Origin: Dipteronia dyeriana
Lineage: Eukaryota > Streptophyta > Magnoliopsida > Sapindales > Sapindaceae
Assembly (NCBI GenBank): GCA_032871835.1
Contig: CM065297.1
Span: forward strand, 28,777,598-28,841,597
Direction: 5' to 3'
DNA: 64,000 nt
Part shown: positions 44,185 to 53,629 of the stretch, one piece after another
Position numbering within the stretch: the first letter of the stretch is position 1
Layout of the letters: each line of letters starts with the position of its first letter
Program-made: the position numbers and the translations under genes
The notes under the pieces: model-generated
Told to the model about the DNA's origin: nothing
Databases searched by the model: none
What the model saw: only the letters and a program-made list of their open reading frames with translations

Positions 44185-44739
44185 AAGGGGGAGCCTAGTT
44201 TGTCAAATTTAGTTCTCAATATAACTTGTTTGCTCACTATCTCATGATTCTTTCATGCATCCCTTATACCCTTGTAGGTATTTTCATTTGACGTTTATCT
44301 CTCTCTAGGTTGTGTAATATGTTTTTTGTCTATTCCTTGTCAAAAATGGGGAGAAAGTGTTTCCTCACCATGTTCCTTGCTTTTGATATAAAGGGGAGAC
44401 AATCCATTAAGGGGGAGAGGTTTTGGCTTTAGGGGGAGAAAGTAAGGGGAGAAAAATTTATGTTTGCATGAGATACGAAGAGTTAAGGGATCTTTTGTTT
44501 GGCATTTGTATATTGTTTGTTTATCTCACCTATCTTCTTTGTAGAAGATTTCTTTTGGTTGATCTTGTCTCACAGGTGATTTGAATGTGTGAAGATATTC
44601 TTGAAGACCCATGAAGACATTTTAGTCTAGGAATATCTCTTTGTAATGTGAGGATGTGAGAATGCAATCAACATTGATTATGAGAGATCTTTGTATGATG
44701 AGGTAGAGGTTTTGTCATGGGATAGCCAAAGGGGGAGAT
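44185..44739 (+). repeat. Multiple polypurine tracts of C3
   Basis: Seven copies of an AAGGGGGAGAAAG-like motif: 44185, 44346, 44390, 44409, 44431, 44444 and 44728. The last, AAAGGGGGAGAT (44728-44739), directly precedes the 3' LTR. Repeated purine tracts upstream of the 3' LTR are a known Sirevirus feature. Confidence 0.85.
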
Positions 44740-44944
44740 TGTTAGGTTCTAGATTTGTGTTGGCTTGATTCCATAACAAAACTTCATTTCTTTGTAATGC
44801 TTAGTTGCTTAAGTGGTTCTTGATGATAAGAGCTTCAAGGAAGAAAAACAACTTCTCATGATGCAAAGTTCATCTTCAAGAGAATTGGTACTATTCTTGG
44901 ATGCTAAGGTATCGAGATCCTTCTTCCTCTTGCAAGGCGTAGGC

Positions 44945-45115
44945 GCGCACACACACAATTCATTCATATGTATCCCTGATTAGTTGTGCATCATTATATG
45001 CGCACACACACACAATTCATTCATATGTGTCCCTGCTTAGTTGTGCATTATTATATGCGCACACACACATAATTCATATATTTGTGTCCCTGCATCGTAG
45101 TGCATCCTTTTGTAT
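44945..45115 (+). repeat. About 56-bp tandem repeat, three copies
   Basis: GCGCACACACACA starts copies at 44945, 45000 and 45057, each continuing AATTCATTCATATGTGTCCC and a GTTGTGCATxATTATATG-like end. C2 has a single related unit near 7795-7850. Confidence 0.85.
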
Positions 45116-45750
45116 AACACTTTCACACACTTGAAGTTGAATGCTTATGCATTGTTATGAAAGTAACATGTTTTGGAAAATGCATGATTGGAGACTATTT
45201 CTATGTAGTTTGCATTCTTGTGTGAAATGTGTTTGTTTGTTTATATGTTTGTATAACATGGATCTTGAACTTGATTTTAGTCTTAGATTTTTCATAATTG
45301 AGTTCCGATCATTTCGGTTACTCATTCTATTGATTTCAAGTTCTAAGTCAAAAGATACTACACTTTCAACTCATGTTGCATACATTGTCTTCGTCTTCGT
45401 ATATCGAGTCGAATTCTTATTTTCTGGGTTAAGTATCTTATACTTCCATATCCAAGAGGGAGTCCCGATTAGTAATCATCAAATGGATTTGAATTCGGAG
45501 TTCGGAGGCCAAAGAACGGTCAAAGAACGAGAGAGGAGCACAAGGGGTGAGGTGCAATGGCTTAAGCCATCACCATGCACCAACCCGAGATGGAACGTGG
45601 CCATCTCGGCCCCAAGAGTGCTCTGCCCCGAGATGCCCACCCGCCATCTCGGGGAGACACTAAAGAAAGAGGGGCAAAAGTTTCTTTTGGGTTTTCACTC
45701 TTTAAAACCTCTCATTCCCTCTCATTTCAAAAGATAAGAACAAGTGCAGA

Positions 45751-47089
45751 AATTTTCTCTCAACATTTTGATTTTTGTTTTTATGATAACTTCTTCATTT
45801 CTACTCCGAATCACTTGATTCAAAAACCGATTTCGAGTGTATTAAAGAGTTCTACAAACCCCAAGCATTTCTAGAACCAAAGTATGTCTACATTTTTCAT
45901 TGTGATTTGATCTTCATTTCGTGATTGCATCCATGTTGGTAAAATCATCTTCTTCTTAGTTTTCTTCTTAGATCTTCTTATTGATTGATGTTATTTGATT
46001 AAGAAGCATGACTAGGATGATTTTGATATCATTTTGTGGTTTGTTGATTTGATTTTCAAGTTTAGCTAGATTTGTGATATATTGAATGATTTGTGCTAAA
46101 CTTGATAAACATGAGATTGTTTCTATAAATCCTTTGTTCTTATGCTTGATTGATTGTTTCTAGATCTAATTTCATTTTCTAAGAACTAGGTTTTGTTTCA
46201 ATTGATGTCTATATTTTCATATCTATGTTCTTAGTTGATAACATGCTTAAGTTGTCTAGATGCATTTGTGATTGATCTTTGAAAGCATAATCTAGTCATC
46301 TAGTTGCATGTCCATAGAATTTGTTGATCATCATTTTCTATATTGAGTGCTTATTTGCGTTTTACATTCATGATCACTTACATGCCTTGTGAAGATGTAG
46401 AAAGTCTCATAAGTGCATAAATTTTCTCTCAACATTTTGATTTTTGTTTTTATGATAACTTCTTCATTTGTACTCCGAATCACTTGATTCAAAAACCGAT
46501 TTTGAGTGTCTTGAAGAGTTCTACAAAACCCAAGCATTTCCAGAACCAAAGGATAACTACATTTTTCATTGTGATCTGATCTTCAGTTCGTGATTGCATC
46601 CTTGTTGGTAAAATCATCTTCTTCTTAGTTTTATTCTTAGATCTTCTTATTGATAGATGTTATTTGATTAAGAAGCATGACTAGGATGATTTTGATATCA
46701 TTTTGTGGTTTGTTGATTTGATTTTCAAGTTTAGCTAGATTTGTGATATATTGAATGATTTGTGCTAAACTTGATAAACATGAGATTGTTTCTATAAATC
46801 CTTTGTTCTTATGCTTGATTGATTGTTTCTAGATCTAATTTCATTTTCTAAGAACTAGGTTTTGTTTCAATTGTTGTCTATATTTTCATATCTATGTTCT
46901 TAGTTGATAACATGCTTAAGTTGTCTAGATGCATTTGTGATTGATCTTTGAAAGCATAATCTAGTCATCTAGTTGCATGTCCATAGAATTTGTTGATCAT
47001 CATTTTCTATGTTGAGTGCTTGTTTGCGTTTTACATTCATGATCACTTAGATGCTTTGTGAAGAGGTAGAAAGTCTCATATCTTAGAGT
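45751..47089 (+). repeat. 669-bp tandem duplication in C3 LTR
   Basis: Sequence beginning TTTTCTCTCAACATTTTG appears at about 45753 and 46422, offset 669, and stays aligned to about 46413 and 47080 with few differences. Each copy contains AAGAAGCATGACTAGGATGA. Confidence 0.92.
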
Positions 47090-47103
47090 GATTCTTCGAT
47101 TTG

Positions 47104-47365
47104 AGCAATTGTAAGTCTTAGCTATAGTAGGGAGGACTTGGATAGCTAAGCAAGTGGAAGTCTTGACAAGAGGTGTGAGACCTCGGATTGTTGAGCAAGA
47201 AAGTCTTGGCAAGAGGTGTGAAGCCTCAGATTGTCAAGCAAGAAAGTCTTGGCTAGAGGCGTGAGGCCTTGGATAGTTGAGCAAAAAGTCTTACCTAGGG
47301 TCGGGAGGATCCGGATAGGTGAGCAAGGAATCTTCCTAGAGACAGGGCGTCTTGGATAGGAATCC
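47104..47365 (+). repeat. 43-45-bp tandem repeat, about six copies
   Basis: GCAAG-type unit starts at 47150, 47195, 47238, 47281 and 47323. Units carry AGAAAGTCTTGGCAAGAGG and GTGTGAxxCCTCGGATTG. Related phrases with AAGTCTTGGCTAGGACAAG occur in C2 (about 10370-10440). Confidence 0.85.
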
Positions 47366-47640
47366 GGCTTAGTAGATCACTAGGTTCAAGATAGAGTGAG
47401 AGTGAGAGCTTTTAGAGCATGTGTGATTGCTTGAGTGTGTAACTCTATTTGAAATAGTGGATTTGCTTTTGTCAAGTGTTGTGGAATCAACCCGTGGATG
47501 TTTCCTTTTTGGAGGTTTTACCACATAAATATTGTGTGTCTTTGTTTGCAATTTTCATTAAGCATTGCTAGAATTGCATTGTTTTAAAAGAAGATAAAAA
47601 TTGGAGCATATACCTATTCACCCCCCTCTAGGTATATTCA

Positions 47641-47710
47641 CACTATAAAGATAAAGGGAATTTCAGGTGGTAACCGAAATTCCTCACCCCGAGTGAAATT
47701 TTGGTTAACA
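47641..47710 (+). repeat. 3' LTR remnant of G2 (last 70 bp)
   Basis: CACCCCGAGTGAAATTTTGG and GGTTAACA match the end of the G2 5' LTR (33634-33662), followed at once by the GAACT duplication. Confidence 0.88.
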
Positions 47711-47715
47711 GAACT
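47711..47715. repeat. Target-site duplication GAACT (right) of G2
   Basis: Exact match to 32474-32478; the PIF sequence resumes here. Confidence 0.92.
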
Positions 47716-48441
47716 AATTTACATGCTTGTTTATTTGCTTAGTTTGTTTTCAACTGATTTTTAATAAAGTTTTATTGACTATGAATTGTGATTGAGTAGA
47801 CGATCCTGATGTGTAGCTTCTATTATTTTTCATTTTTTTTTGTTTCTGTTATTTTATTTTACTTGCATTTGTGACATGCTTGTTTTATATGATAGATTTC
47901 TATGGATAGTCCTTCTTAGTCGAGTAGTTCTAATTCATTATCATCAAGTGAAGATGATGATATGAATTTAGAGGCTATAACAGAGGCTAAAAGAGTTTTA
48001 CGAAAATGTTTGATTACGTTATTATCTACTATTATAAATGGACCATGTAAAAGGGTGCTGGCCTCTACATCGTCACTTCCAGGTTCACTTTTTATTCGAG
48101 AGCTATTGAATGGTTCATCTAATACATGCTATGAATTAATAAGGATGTAAAAGAATTGTTTTATTTATTTTTGCTTGATATTTCAAGAAAATAATTGGCT
48201 TGCTAACAGTAAACATGTGAATGTTGAAGAGAAAATTGTAATGTTTCTGATAACCGTGAGTCATAATCTTCGAAATCGGCTTATTAAAAATATATTCCAG
48301 AACTCGGGTCAAACTGTGCACAAATTCTTTCATGAGGTTTTGGTTGCCATTTTGAAGTTTTCCAAAGAAATGATAACTCCTCCTTCATTTAATGACAATT
48401 CTAATGGCATAACTAATCATCGTTTAAGACAAGTTTTTACG

Positions 48442-49057
48442 GTATGTTTATCATTATCTATTACTATTTGAATAACTGTAATTGTATCTCATTTACAGTA
48501 TTGTTAGATTAATTATGTAGGGTGTTGTATGTATCTTCTTAAGTCTTAACCATCCATGATCCATGTTTTGTGCTTTTCTCTCTGAATCACACAACAATAA
48601 CATTAATGTATGGTGGATTGGTGATTGCATGCATATATATAACTAGTCAATGCAAATCCAGAAATGAATAAGACAACAAAACATTGAAAATCTGAGATAT
48701 AAATATTCCAATTTTAGTACTTATATTTCTTCATCAACAATCTATAATTCTATCTATAATTTTCTGTAAATTTAGTTGATAGATAGATCCTACAACAACA
48801 TCATAGTTACGGTTATAAAGACCCTAGGCATGGCATTCTCAGTAGTTTCCACTTCTATTTTCTCTTCTTCTTCTTTTCCTTTTATCTTTATCTTTACCGT
48901 TTTATTTTTAAATAAAAAAGAAAATGATCAGATACCATGAGCTACTGAGCAGTTAACATCCTGAAGTATATTGTATTATATTGCTGGTATGCATCGCATG
49001 GTATTTCAACCATTCAATAAATTCTTACATATTAATTCCGGTTGAATAATTATTTAG
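48442..49057 (+). other. Inferred intron 1 of PIF transposase (616 bp)
   Basis: GTATGTTTAT donor after CAAGTTTTTACG and acceptor TTATTTAG before GGTGGGTGTTG. Position just before the first DDE Asp block is usual for plant PIF. Non-coding, AT-rich. Confidence 0.65.
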
Positions 49058-49290
49058 GGTGGGTGTTGTTGGTGTGATTGATGGAACATTGATTCATATT
49101 CCACTTGATAAACAAGTACCATATAGAGCTCGTGGGAGAGAGGAATGTTTTCAAAATATCATGGCAATATGTGACTTTGATAAGGTTTTCAAATATGTTG
49201 TCGTTGGATGGGAGGGAACAACACACAATTCAAGGATCTTGACCGAAACCATCCGGGATCCAAACCCTAATTTTCCTATGCATCCAAATG

Positions 49291-49380
49291 GTAATAAAAT
49301 ATATTTAGATGATCCTTATATAATTTTATGCACACTCAAGAATTTATATATATTATGTTATTAATTTAATTATTTTTTAG
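49291..49380 (+). other. Inferred intron 2 of PIF transposase (90 bp)
   Basis: GTAATAAAAT donor after CATCCAAATG, acceptor ATTTTTTAG. Splicing joins HPN to DKYYLVDVVY in frame, as in the family. Confidence 0.8.
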
Positions 49381-49832
49381 ATAAATATTATTTGGTTGAT
49401 GTTGTTTATACACATACAAAAGGATTTATGGCACCATATCATCATGTTCGTTAATGGTTGAATGACTTCCGTAGTGGTGGTAGAACTACAGGAAGAGAGG
49501 AGATATTCAACCACTACCATTCTCGAACGAGGAATGTTATTGAACGTGCTTTTGGTGTGTTGAAGGCGCGTTTTCCAATACTAAAAATGATGCCACCATA
49601 CTCATTTGGTGCGCAGAGAAATATAGTGATTGCATGCATTACACTGCACAATTTTCTTCAAAAATTGTCAACTGATGATGAACTATTCTTGCAATATGAT
49701 GATGAAGACATTCAATTGGACAATGATGATGCCAATAAAAATCAAATACCAAGCAAAAACAATGAATTTAGAAGAGTCGATCAAGTGTTTATGCAACAAC
49801 TTAGAGACCAAATTGCAAATCAATTTCTGTAA

Positions 49833-50471
49833 GCATTTGAATAAGTTTGTTTAATTGTTTTTGGAAAATGCATTTTAATTAGAATTCAAATGTTTAGTTA
49901 CAGTAATAGAAATTTCAAAACATAGTCGATGATGATAATTTGTTAAGATTGTCATAGTTGCAGTTATATAATTTATCAAATATTCTTTTGGTGGTTGTAT
50001 TCAATATTGAGTAGGCTTCATGTCTTGAAGAATTTATAGAATAATTGTTATATATATATATATATACTGGTGTATATAATTCAGAGACCTATTTGTTTTT
50101 TTTTTTAAAAGGTAGCCAAGAACCCCTTTTTTTTATTTTGTTTCTCGTTGCATATGATCCAAGAAAAAAAATGGTTTGCAAAATAACAGAGAAAATTATT
50201 TTCTATGATAATGTATTTGTTTTGTTTAATTGAACTTTGTTTGCGGATGAATATGCAAAATCTTATAAAGAGTGATGCATGTTAAATTACTTCTTTTAAT
50301 TAGTATGGGTATAAACGTAAAATTACTTTTATTCAAACAATTTTATATTACAAAAACAAACATGTTGACAGTACGTTCAGATGTTAGAAAAAAAACAAGC
50401 ATATCATTCAGATTCAAATTTCAGTCCCTATTTAGTCTTCAGTAAAATTCAGGACTGTTCAGTCTTCAGAT
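49833..50471. other. PIF 3' non-coding region
   Basis: AT-rich with a short (TA)n run near 50049-50066. Near the end, TCAGATTCAAATTTCAG and TTCAGTCTTCAG are short subterminal repeats of a kind common in PIF/Pong elements. Confidence 0.55.
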
Positions 50472-50489
50472 GAAAAAACAAACGACCTC
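50472..50489 (-). repeat. Right terminal inverted repeat of PIF element
   Basis: Reverse complement GAGGTCGTTTGTTTTTTC; followed by TTA (50490-50492). Confidence 0.85.
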
Positions 50490-50492
50490 TTA

Positions 50493-50607
50493 GTCTAGTA
50501 TTTAAGTTTAAGTCAACTAGGATTAAGTGGAAGTTAGATTCCTATTTTACTTTAGTATATTTTTTAATATATGGAGGTATATTTAAAAAAGATATGTATC
50601 TTGTTAT

Positions 50608-50676
<69 letters not shown>

Positions 50677-51072
50677 ATAACTAGTATACAAACTCATTGT
50701 GTTATTGAACCAAAAGCACAGAGCAAACAAAAACCCTAATAGGTCTAGGTTAATTATCGGCCAAAGAAAAAAAAAATCCTTGTGGTCGTCGAACATAGCA
50801 AGAAGAAAATGAGTTTTCTCCAATCCTCTACATCCTCCTTAGTTTCTTGAAGATCGTGACGTGTCCACACACAGTTACTGGATCGCGGGACATAACAAGG
50901 AAGACTTAGTGGTTCGTAATCAGAATAAAGCTCAAAGAAATGAGGGAGTAGATCTTCAAGGGTATAATCTAACACTCATTCTATATTTTTATATATTGTA
51001 TATGGTTTATACGATGCATAAAATAAATTAAAACCCCATTTCCGATACGTAACATAAATATGGGTTCCTACA
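50493..51072 (+). repeat. 5' LTR of A2, right part
   Basis: Continues the LTR after the PIF insertion and the second TTA, to the end GGTTCCTACA just before the primer site. Includes a (TA)n microsatellite of about 60 bases at 50610-50672. Shares the phrase CTACATCCTCC...GACGTG with the 3' LTR near 55358-55390. Confidence 0.82.
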
Positions 51073-51074
51073 AT

Positions 51075-51085
51075 TGGTATCAGAG
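51075..51085 (+). other. Primer-binding site of A2
   Basis: TTGGTATCAGAGT, the initiator-Met tRNA site with one terminal change, two bases after the LTR. Confidence 0.85.
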
Positions 51086-53176
51086 TCAATTATACAATAT
51101 ATAAGAGTAAAAGTTTATTTTTCATAGTTTTATTCTTAAACTTGCTTGTATGGTGTATGTAGGGCACTCTCTAATGGTTGTATGATGTTTGTAATTTATT
51201 TATTTAATTATTTTAAACAAGGTTGATCTGTAATTGTGTGGCACAATGAATTTAGATTGTTTTTTAATCGGTTGTAAATAATTTTAATTTTTTCTACTAT
51301 TTATTATTTGCTGTAAATTTTCAGCTATGTATTTTATTGTAAAATATGTACAAAGAAATCAGACGAAGAAGATGAAAGGCGAAAGGTGGAAGGCGGAAGG
51401 CGGAAGAGCAGGATCGAAAATGCATGTGCACGTGAGACGTATGGTTGTACGCGGACTGCGTACAACAGTTAGGCAGCGCACCTAGGCTTGATACGCATAC
51501 AGCAGCTATGCCTTATGCCTATGCGTGCTAAGCGCACAGCAGCCAGGCTGCGCGCTTAGGCTGCTGGCAATGTAGCTCCGTTGTGCTTGCACTAGTCGAG
51601 TGCGAGGCAACCTCATGCTATCTTCGTGCACGACTGGTTGCTTATGCACGGTTAGCTAGTTGTGCATGCTTGCTGCCACTCGATTGTCGCTTGTGTGGTT
51701 CCAGACAGCCCATGCGTGCAAATGAAGGGCACGCGTGAAAACGCTAGGGTTTTGAATTTGCAACGCTAGGGTCTTCGAATACGAAAAAGATTTTGGACTG
51801 GATTTTATTTTATTTGTATGCCTTAGGCCTCCAATGAGTGTTAGAGTAACACTTGAGCTTTAGGTTTGATTCATGAGATGGATAACAACATATAAAAAAA
51901 TATTATTTAATCAAGTTGGATTGGTTAAAAGCCCAAAATATAAAGAACCCAAAAGACTTGAAGAATATTAGAATTACTTAAAGACCAAGGAATGTCTTGG
52001 ATAACTTTTGTAATTAGATTTTTTTTTCTTAGGTTAAATAACCCATTGTACTCGGTCAACTCATGTATACTTTTATTATGAGATGATTATAGCATTGTCA
52101 TGCACATACATATCATTTACATTATGTGTGCCTACACATATATAAACATATATTTTGATATATCATGCATGCATAATAGCCATTAATACATATGTATTTT
52201 TTTAAAATTTGGTTAAAATAGAGATTAGTATAATTCACATAATTTGCTATTAAATAATGAAATTAGTTTTCAGAGTAAAAACTTGGTAATTCTCATTAAT
52301 AACTAGTGTATTAATTAAATCGTTTAATTAGTTAGATTAGTTAAGTTCTTCACTTAACACTAGGCTTAATTAGATTAAAGTCCTAATATAATTGGACCTA
52401 ATAATGTGATTAGTTTTAATAGTTAATCACATTAAATAATTCTAGTCTTAGTAAAAATGTTTAAATAGAATATAATTTTTGAATAATGAACTAGATTTCT
52501 AATCAGATTAGTTAATTTGTTATTAGAATAAGATTATAATAATTTGTTATATAACCCCTAGCATTTAGACTGAAATTAGCAGTTTAATCTTAGTAATATC
52601 TAGGAGCATTAGTATTTTAAAATAGCGAGTGGGCGAGGGATATACGTCATTATATCCTACAATCTCCATCATAAGTTTAACACCGTGAGATTCAAGTGGG
52701 GTCTCGAGATGGCTTGGCTTTTGTCCTCCCTAAGAAGGGTTTCAATGAGATTCAATACTAAGGTTGACTTCCTAACGGATAGGACTTCTGAGTGTATTCT
52801 GGGATTGACCAACCCTAACGCAACAATTCTCAAGTTAAGCTTAAGAGATCTGAAATGGTGGGTTACACTCAAAAGGTTTTAATTACATTGGTTAATTATA
52901 ACCTGAATGAAATAAACAATGGTTGAATGATTGAGGAATAAGAGTTATTCTTATATATCATTTGATTGAGAATGTCTCGATCCAACATGCAAGAATTTGA
53001 CCGACCCCAAGGCGGCACTTGCTTGTGGTATGTTGGATTGTCGTTGCGTAAAAACAGTTTTAGGGATTTTCTTGTTCATTAAATATGTTCATGCATCATG
53101 TTTAATTTTATGCCAAACATTGACATGTGAATTAAATGTATGGTTAAATGAATTCTTTATTCATGTTTTTTCAGCA
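51086..53176 (+). other. A2 untranslated leader (2.1 kb)
   Basis: No coding signature. It has a GC-rich pocket (about 51400-51760) with repeated AGCGCACAGCAGCC and GGCTGCGCGC motifs, and ends TTTTTTCAG directly before the gag ATG. It matches the A1 leader in order of features. ORF 52685-52882 and its complement have no signature. Confidence 0.75.
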
Positions 53177-53629
53177 ATGTGTTCTACACTATTACAAATC
53201 CTTGCTAATGACAAACTAATCGGAGAAAATTACAAAAAATTAAAACATCATATTAATGCAATTTTGGTTGCAAAAGACCTAAAGTTTGTGTTTGTAGAGG
53301 AGTGTCCTCCATAGCCTGCTGCAAATGCCACACGAAATGTTTGTAAGGCATATCGAAATTGGGTCTCAGCTGATGAGAATACCCGAACTTATCTGTTAGC
53401 TAGTATTACAGATATGCTTGTCACCAAGCACAAGACAATGACTACAACATTCGAAATCATGGAGTCATTACAGACTATGTTCCGGAAGCCATCCGAGTAA
53501 AACTGGCACGAAGTTGTACGTTCTGCCATGTTTGTAAATATAAAGGAGTTCATCGGTCCGGGAACATGTCTTCGGTATGATGTCCCACTTCAACACAGCT
53601 AAGGTCAGTGGCAAAGCCATTGATGAACC
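53177..53629 (+). pseudogene. copia gag (A2), fused to 3' LTR
   Basis: Start ATG 53177-53179 (MCSTLLQILANDKLIGEN), the same block as A1 gag. It reads HHINAILVAKDLKFVFVEEC, then meets TAG (53312-53314). Beyond it SADENTRTYLLASITDMLVT and MESLQTMFRKPSE remain readable to about 53500, then after a shift MMSHFNTAKVSGKAIDEP. The gag breaks off at 53629 and the next base begins the 3' LTR, so zinc knuckle and all of pol are deleted. Confidence 0.85.

Larger units (their letters stand above)
42890..47640 (+). mobile_element. C3: Sirevirus-like copia element, 5' truncated
   Basis: Only the RNase H end of pol (about 42900-43260), a long post-pol spacer with repeated purine tracts, and the 3' LTR (44740-47640) remain. 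It lies between the G2 antisense frame and the last 70 bases of the G2 3' LTR. It probably inserted into that LTR, and a later deletion removed the C3 5' part together with adjacent G2 sequence. The left junction is approximate. Confidence 0.85.
44740..47640 (+). repeat. 3' LTR of C3 (2.9 kb) with internal tandem repeats
   Basis: Starts TGTTAGGTTCTAG and ends CCCCCCTCTAGGTATATTCA. Contains three tandem structures listed separately. A GC-rich pocket with repeated GCCATCTCGG lies at 45585-45655. The 198-codon plus ORF at 45141-45737 lies in the LTR, matches no domain and spans this pocket; I regard it as chance. Confidence 0.88.
32479..47710 (+). mobile_element. G2: Ty3/gypsy Tat-like retrotransposon with nested insertions
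   Basis: Plus-strand element between GAACT duplications inside the PIF transposon. Order: 5' LTR (32479-33662), primer region, gag (about 33715-35210), protease (split by an LTR at 35792-37793), RNase H, a second RNase H, integrase (to about 40224), tandem repeats (40451-40795), an antisense reading frame (42760-41370), then truncated copia C3 (about 42890-47640) and the last 70 bases of the 3' LTR (47641-47710). Protease, then RT-RNase H, then integrase is the gypsy order; the second RNase H and antisense frame point to the Tat lineage. The reverse transcriptase core is missing. Confidence 0.9.
47902..49832 (+). pseudogene. PIF/Harbinger DDE transposase (DDE_Tnp_4), three exons, decayed
   Basis: Cuts and pastes the transposon in active relatives. 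Exon 1 (47902-48441) starts MDSPS with an early TAG, then gives CYELIRM, NVEEKIVMFLITVSHN and KEMITPPSFND, the N-terminal helix region; one frame change near 48150. Exon 2 (49058-49290) has GVIDGTLIHIPLDKQVPYRA (first catalytic Asp) and GWEGTTHNSRIL. Exon 3 (49381-49832) has KYYLVDVVYTHTKGF, with the second Asp (usual D-A-G-Y changed), one stop after HHVR, then SRTRNVIERAFGVLKARFPI with the catalytic Glu, ending DQIANQFL. Introns inferred at 48442-49057 and 49291-49380, both GT...AG. Confidence 0.92.
30351..50489 (+). mobile_element. PIF/Harbinger DNA transposon, split by gypsy G2
   Basis: Terminal inverted repeats GGGATCGTTTATTTTTTC (30351-30368) and GAGGTCGTTTGTTTTTTC (reverse complement of 50472-50489) match at 15 of 18 positions, with TTA on both sides. 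Inside are the two genes typical of the superfamily, both on the plus strand: a Myb/SANT-like ORF1 (31451-32384) and a DDE transposase (47902-49832). Removing the 15.2-kb G2 and one GAACT leaves about 4.9 kb, a usual size for an autonomous plant PIF. Both genes are damaged, so this copy is inactive. Confidence 0.92.

Noticed and set aside
45141..45737. 198-codon plus ORF in the C3 LTR
   Set aside because: Lies wholly in an LTR, has no domain signature, mixed hydrophobic and low-complexity content, and no counterpart in C1 or C2 LTRs.
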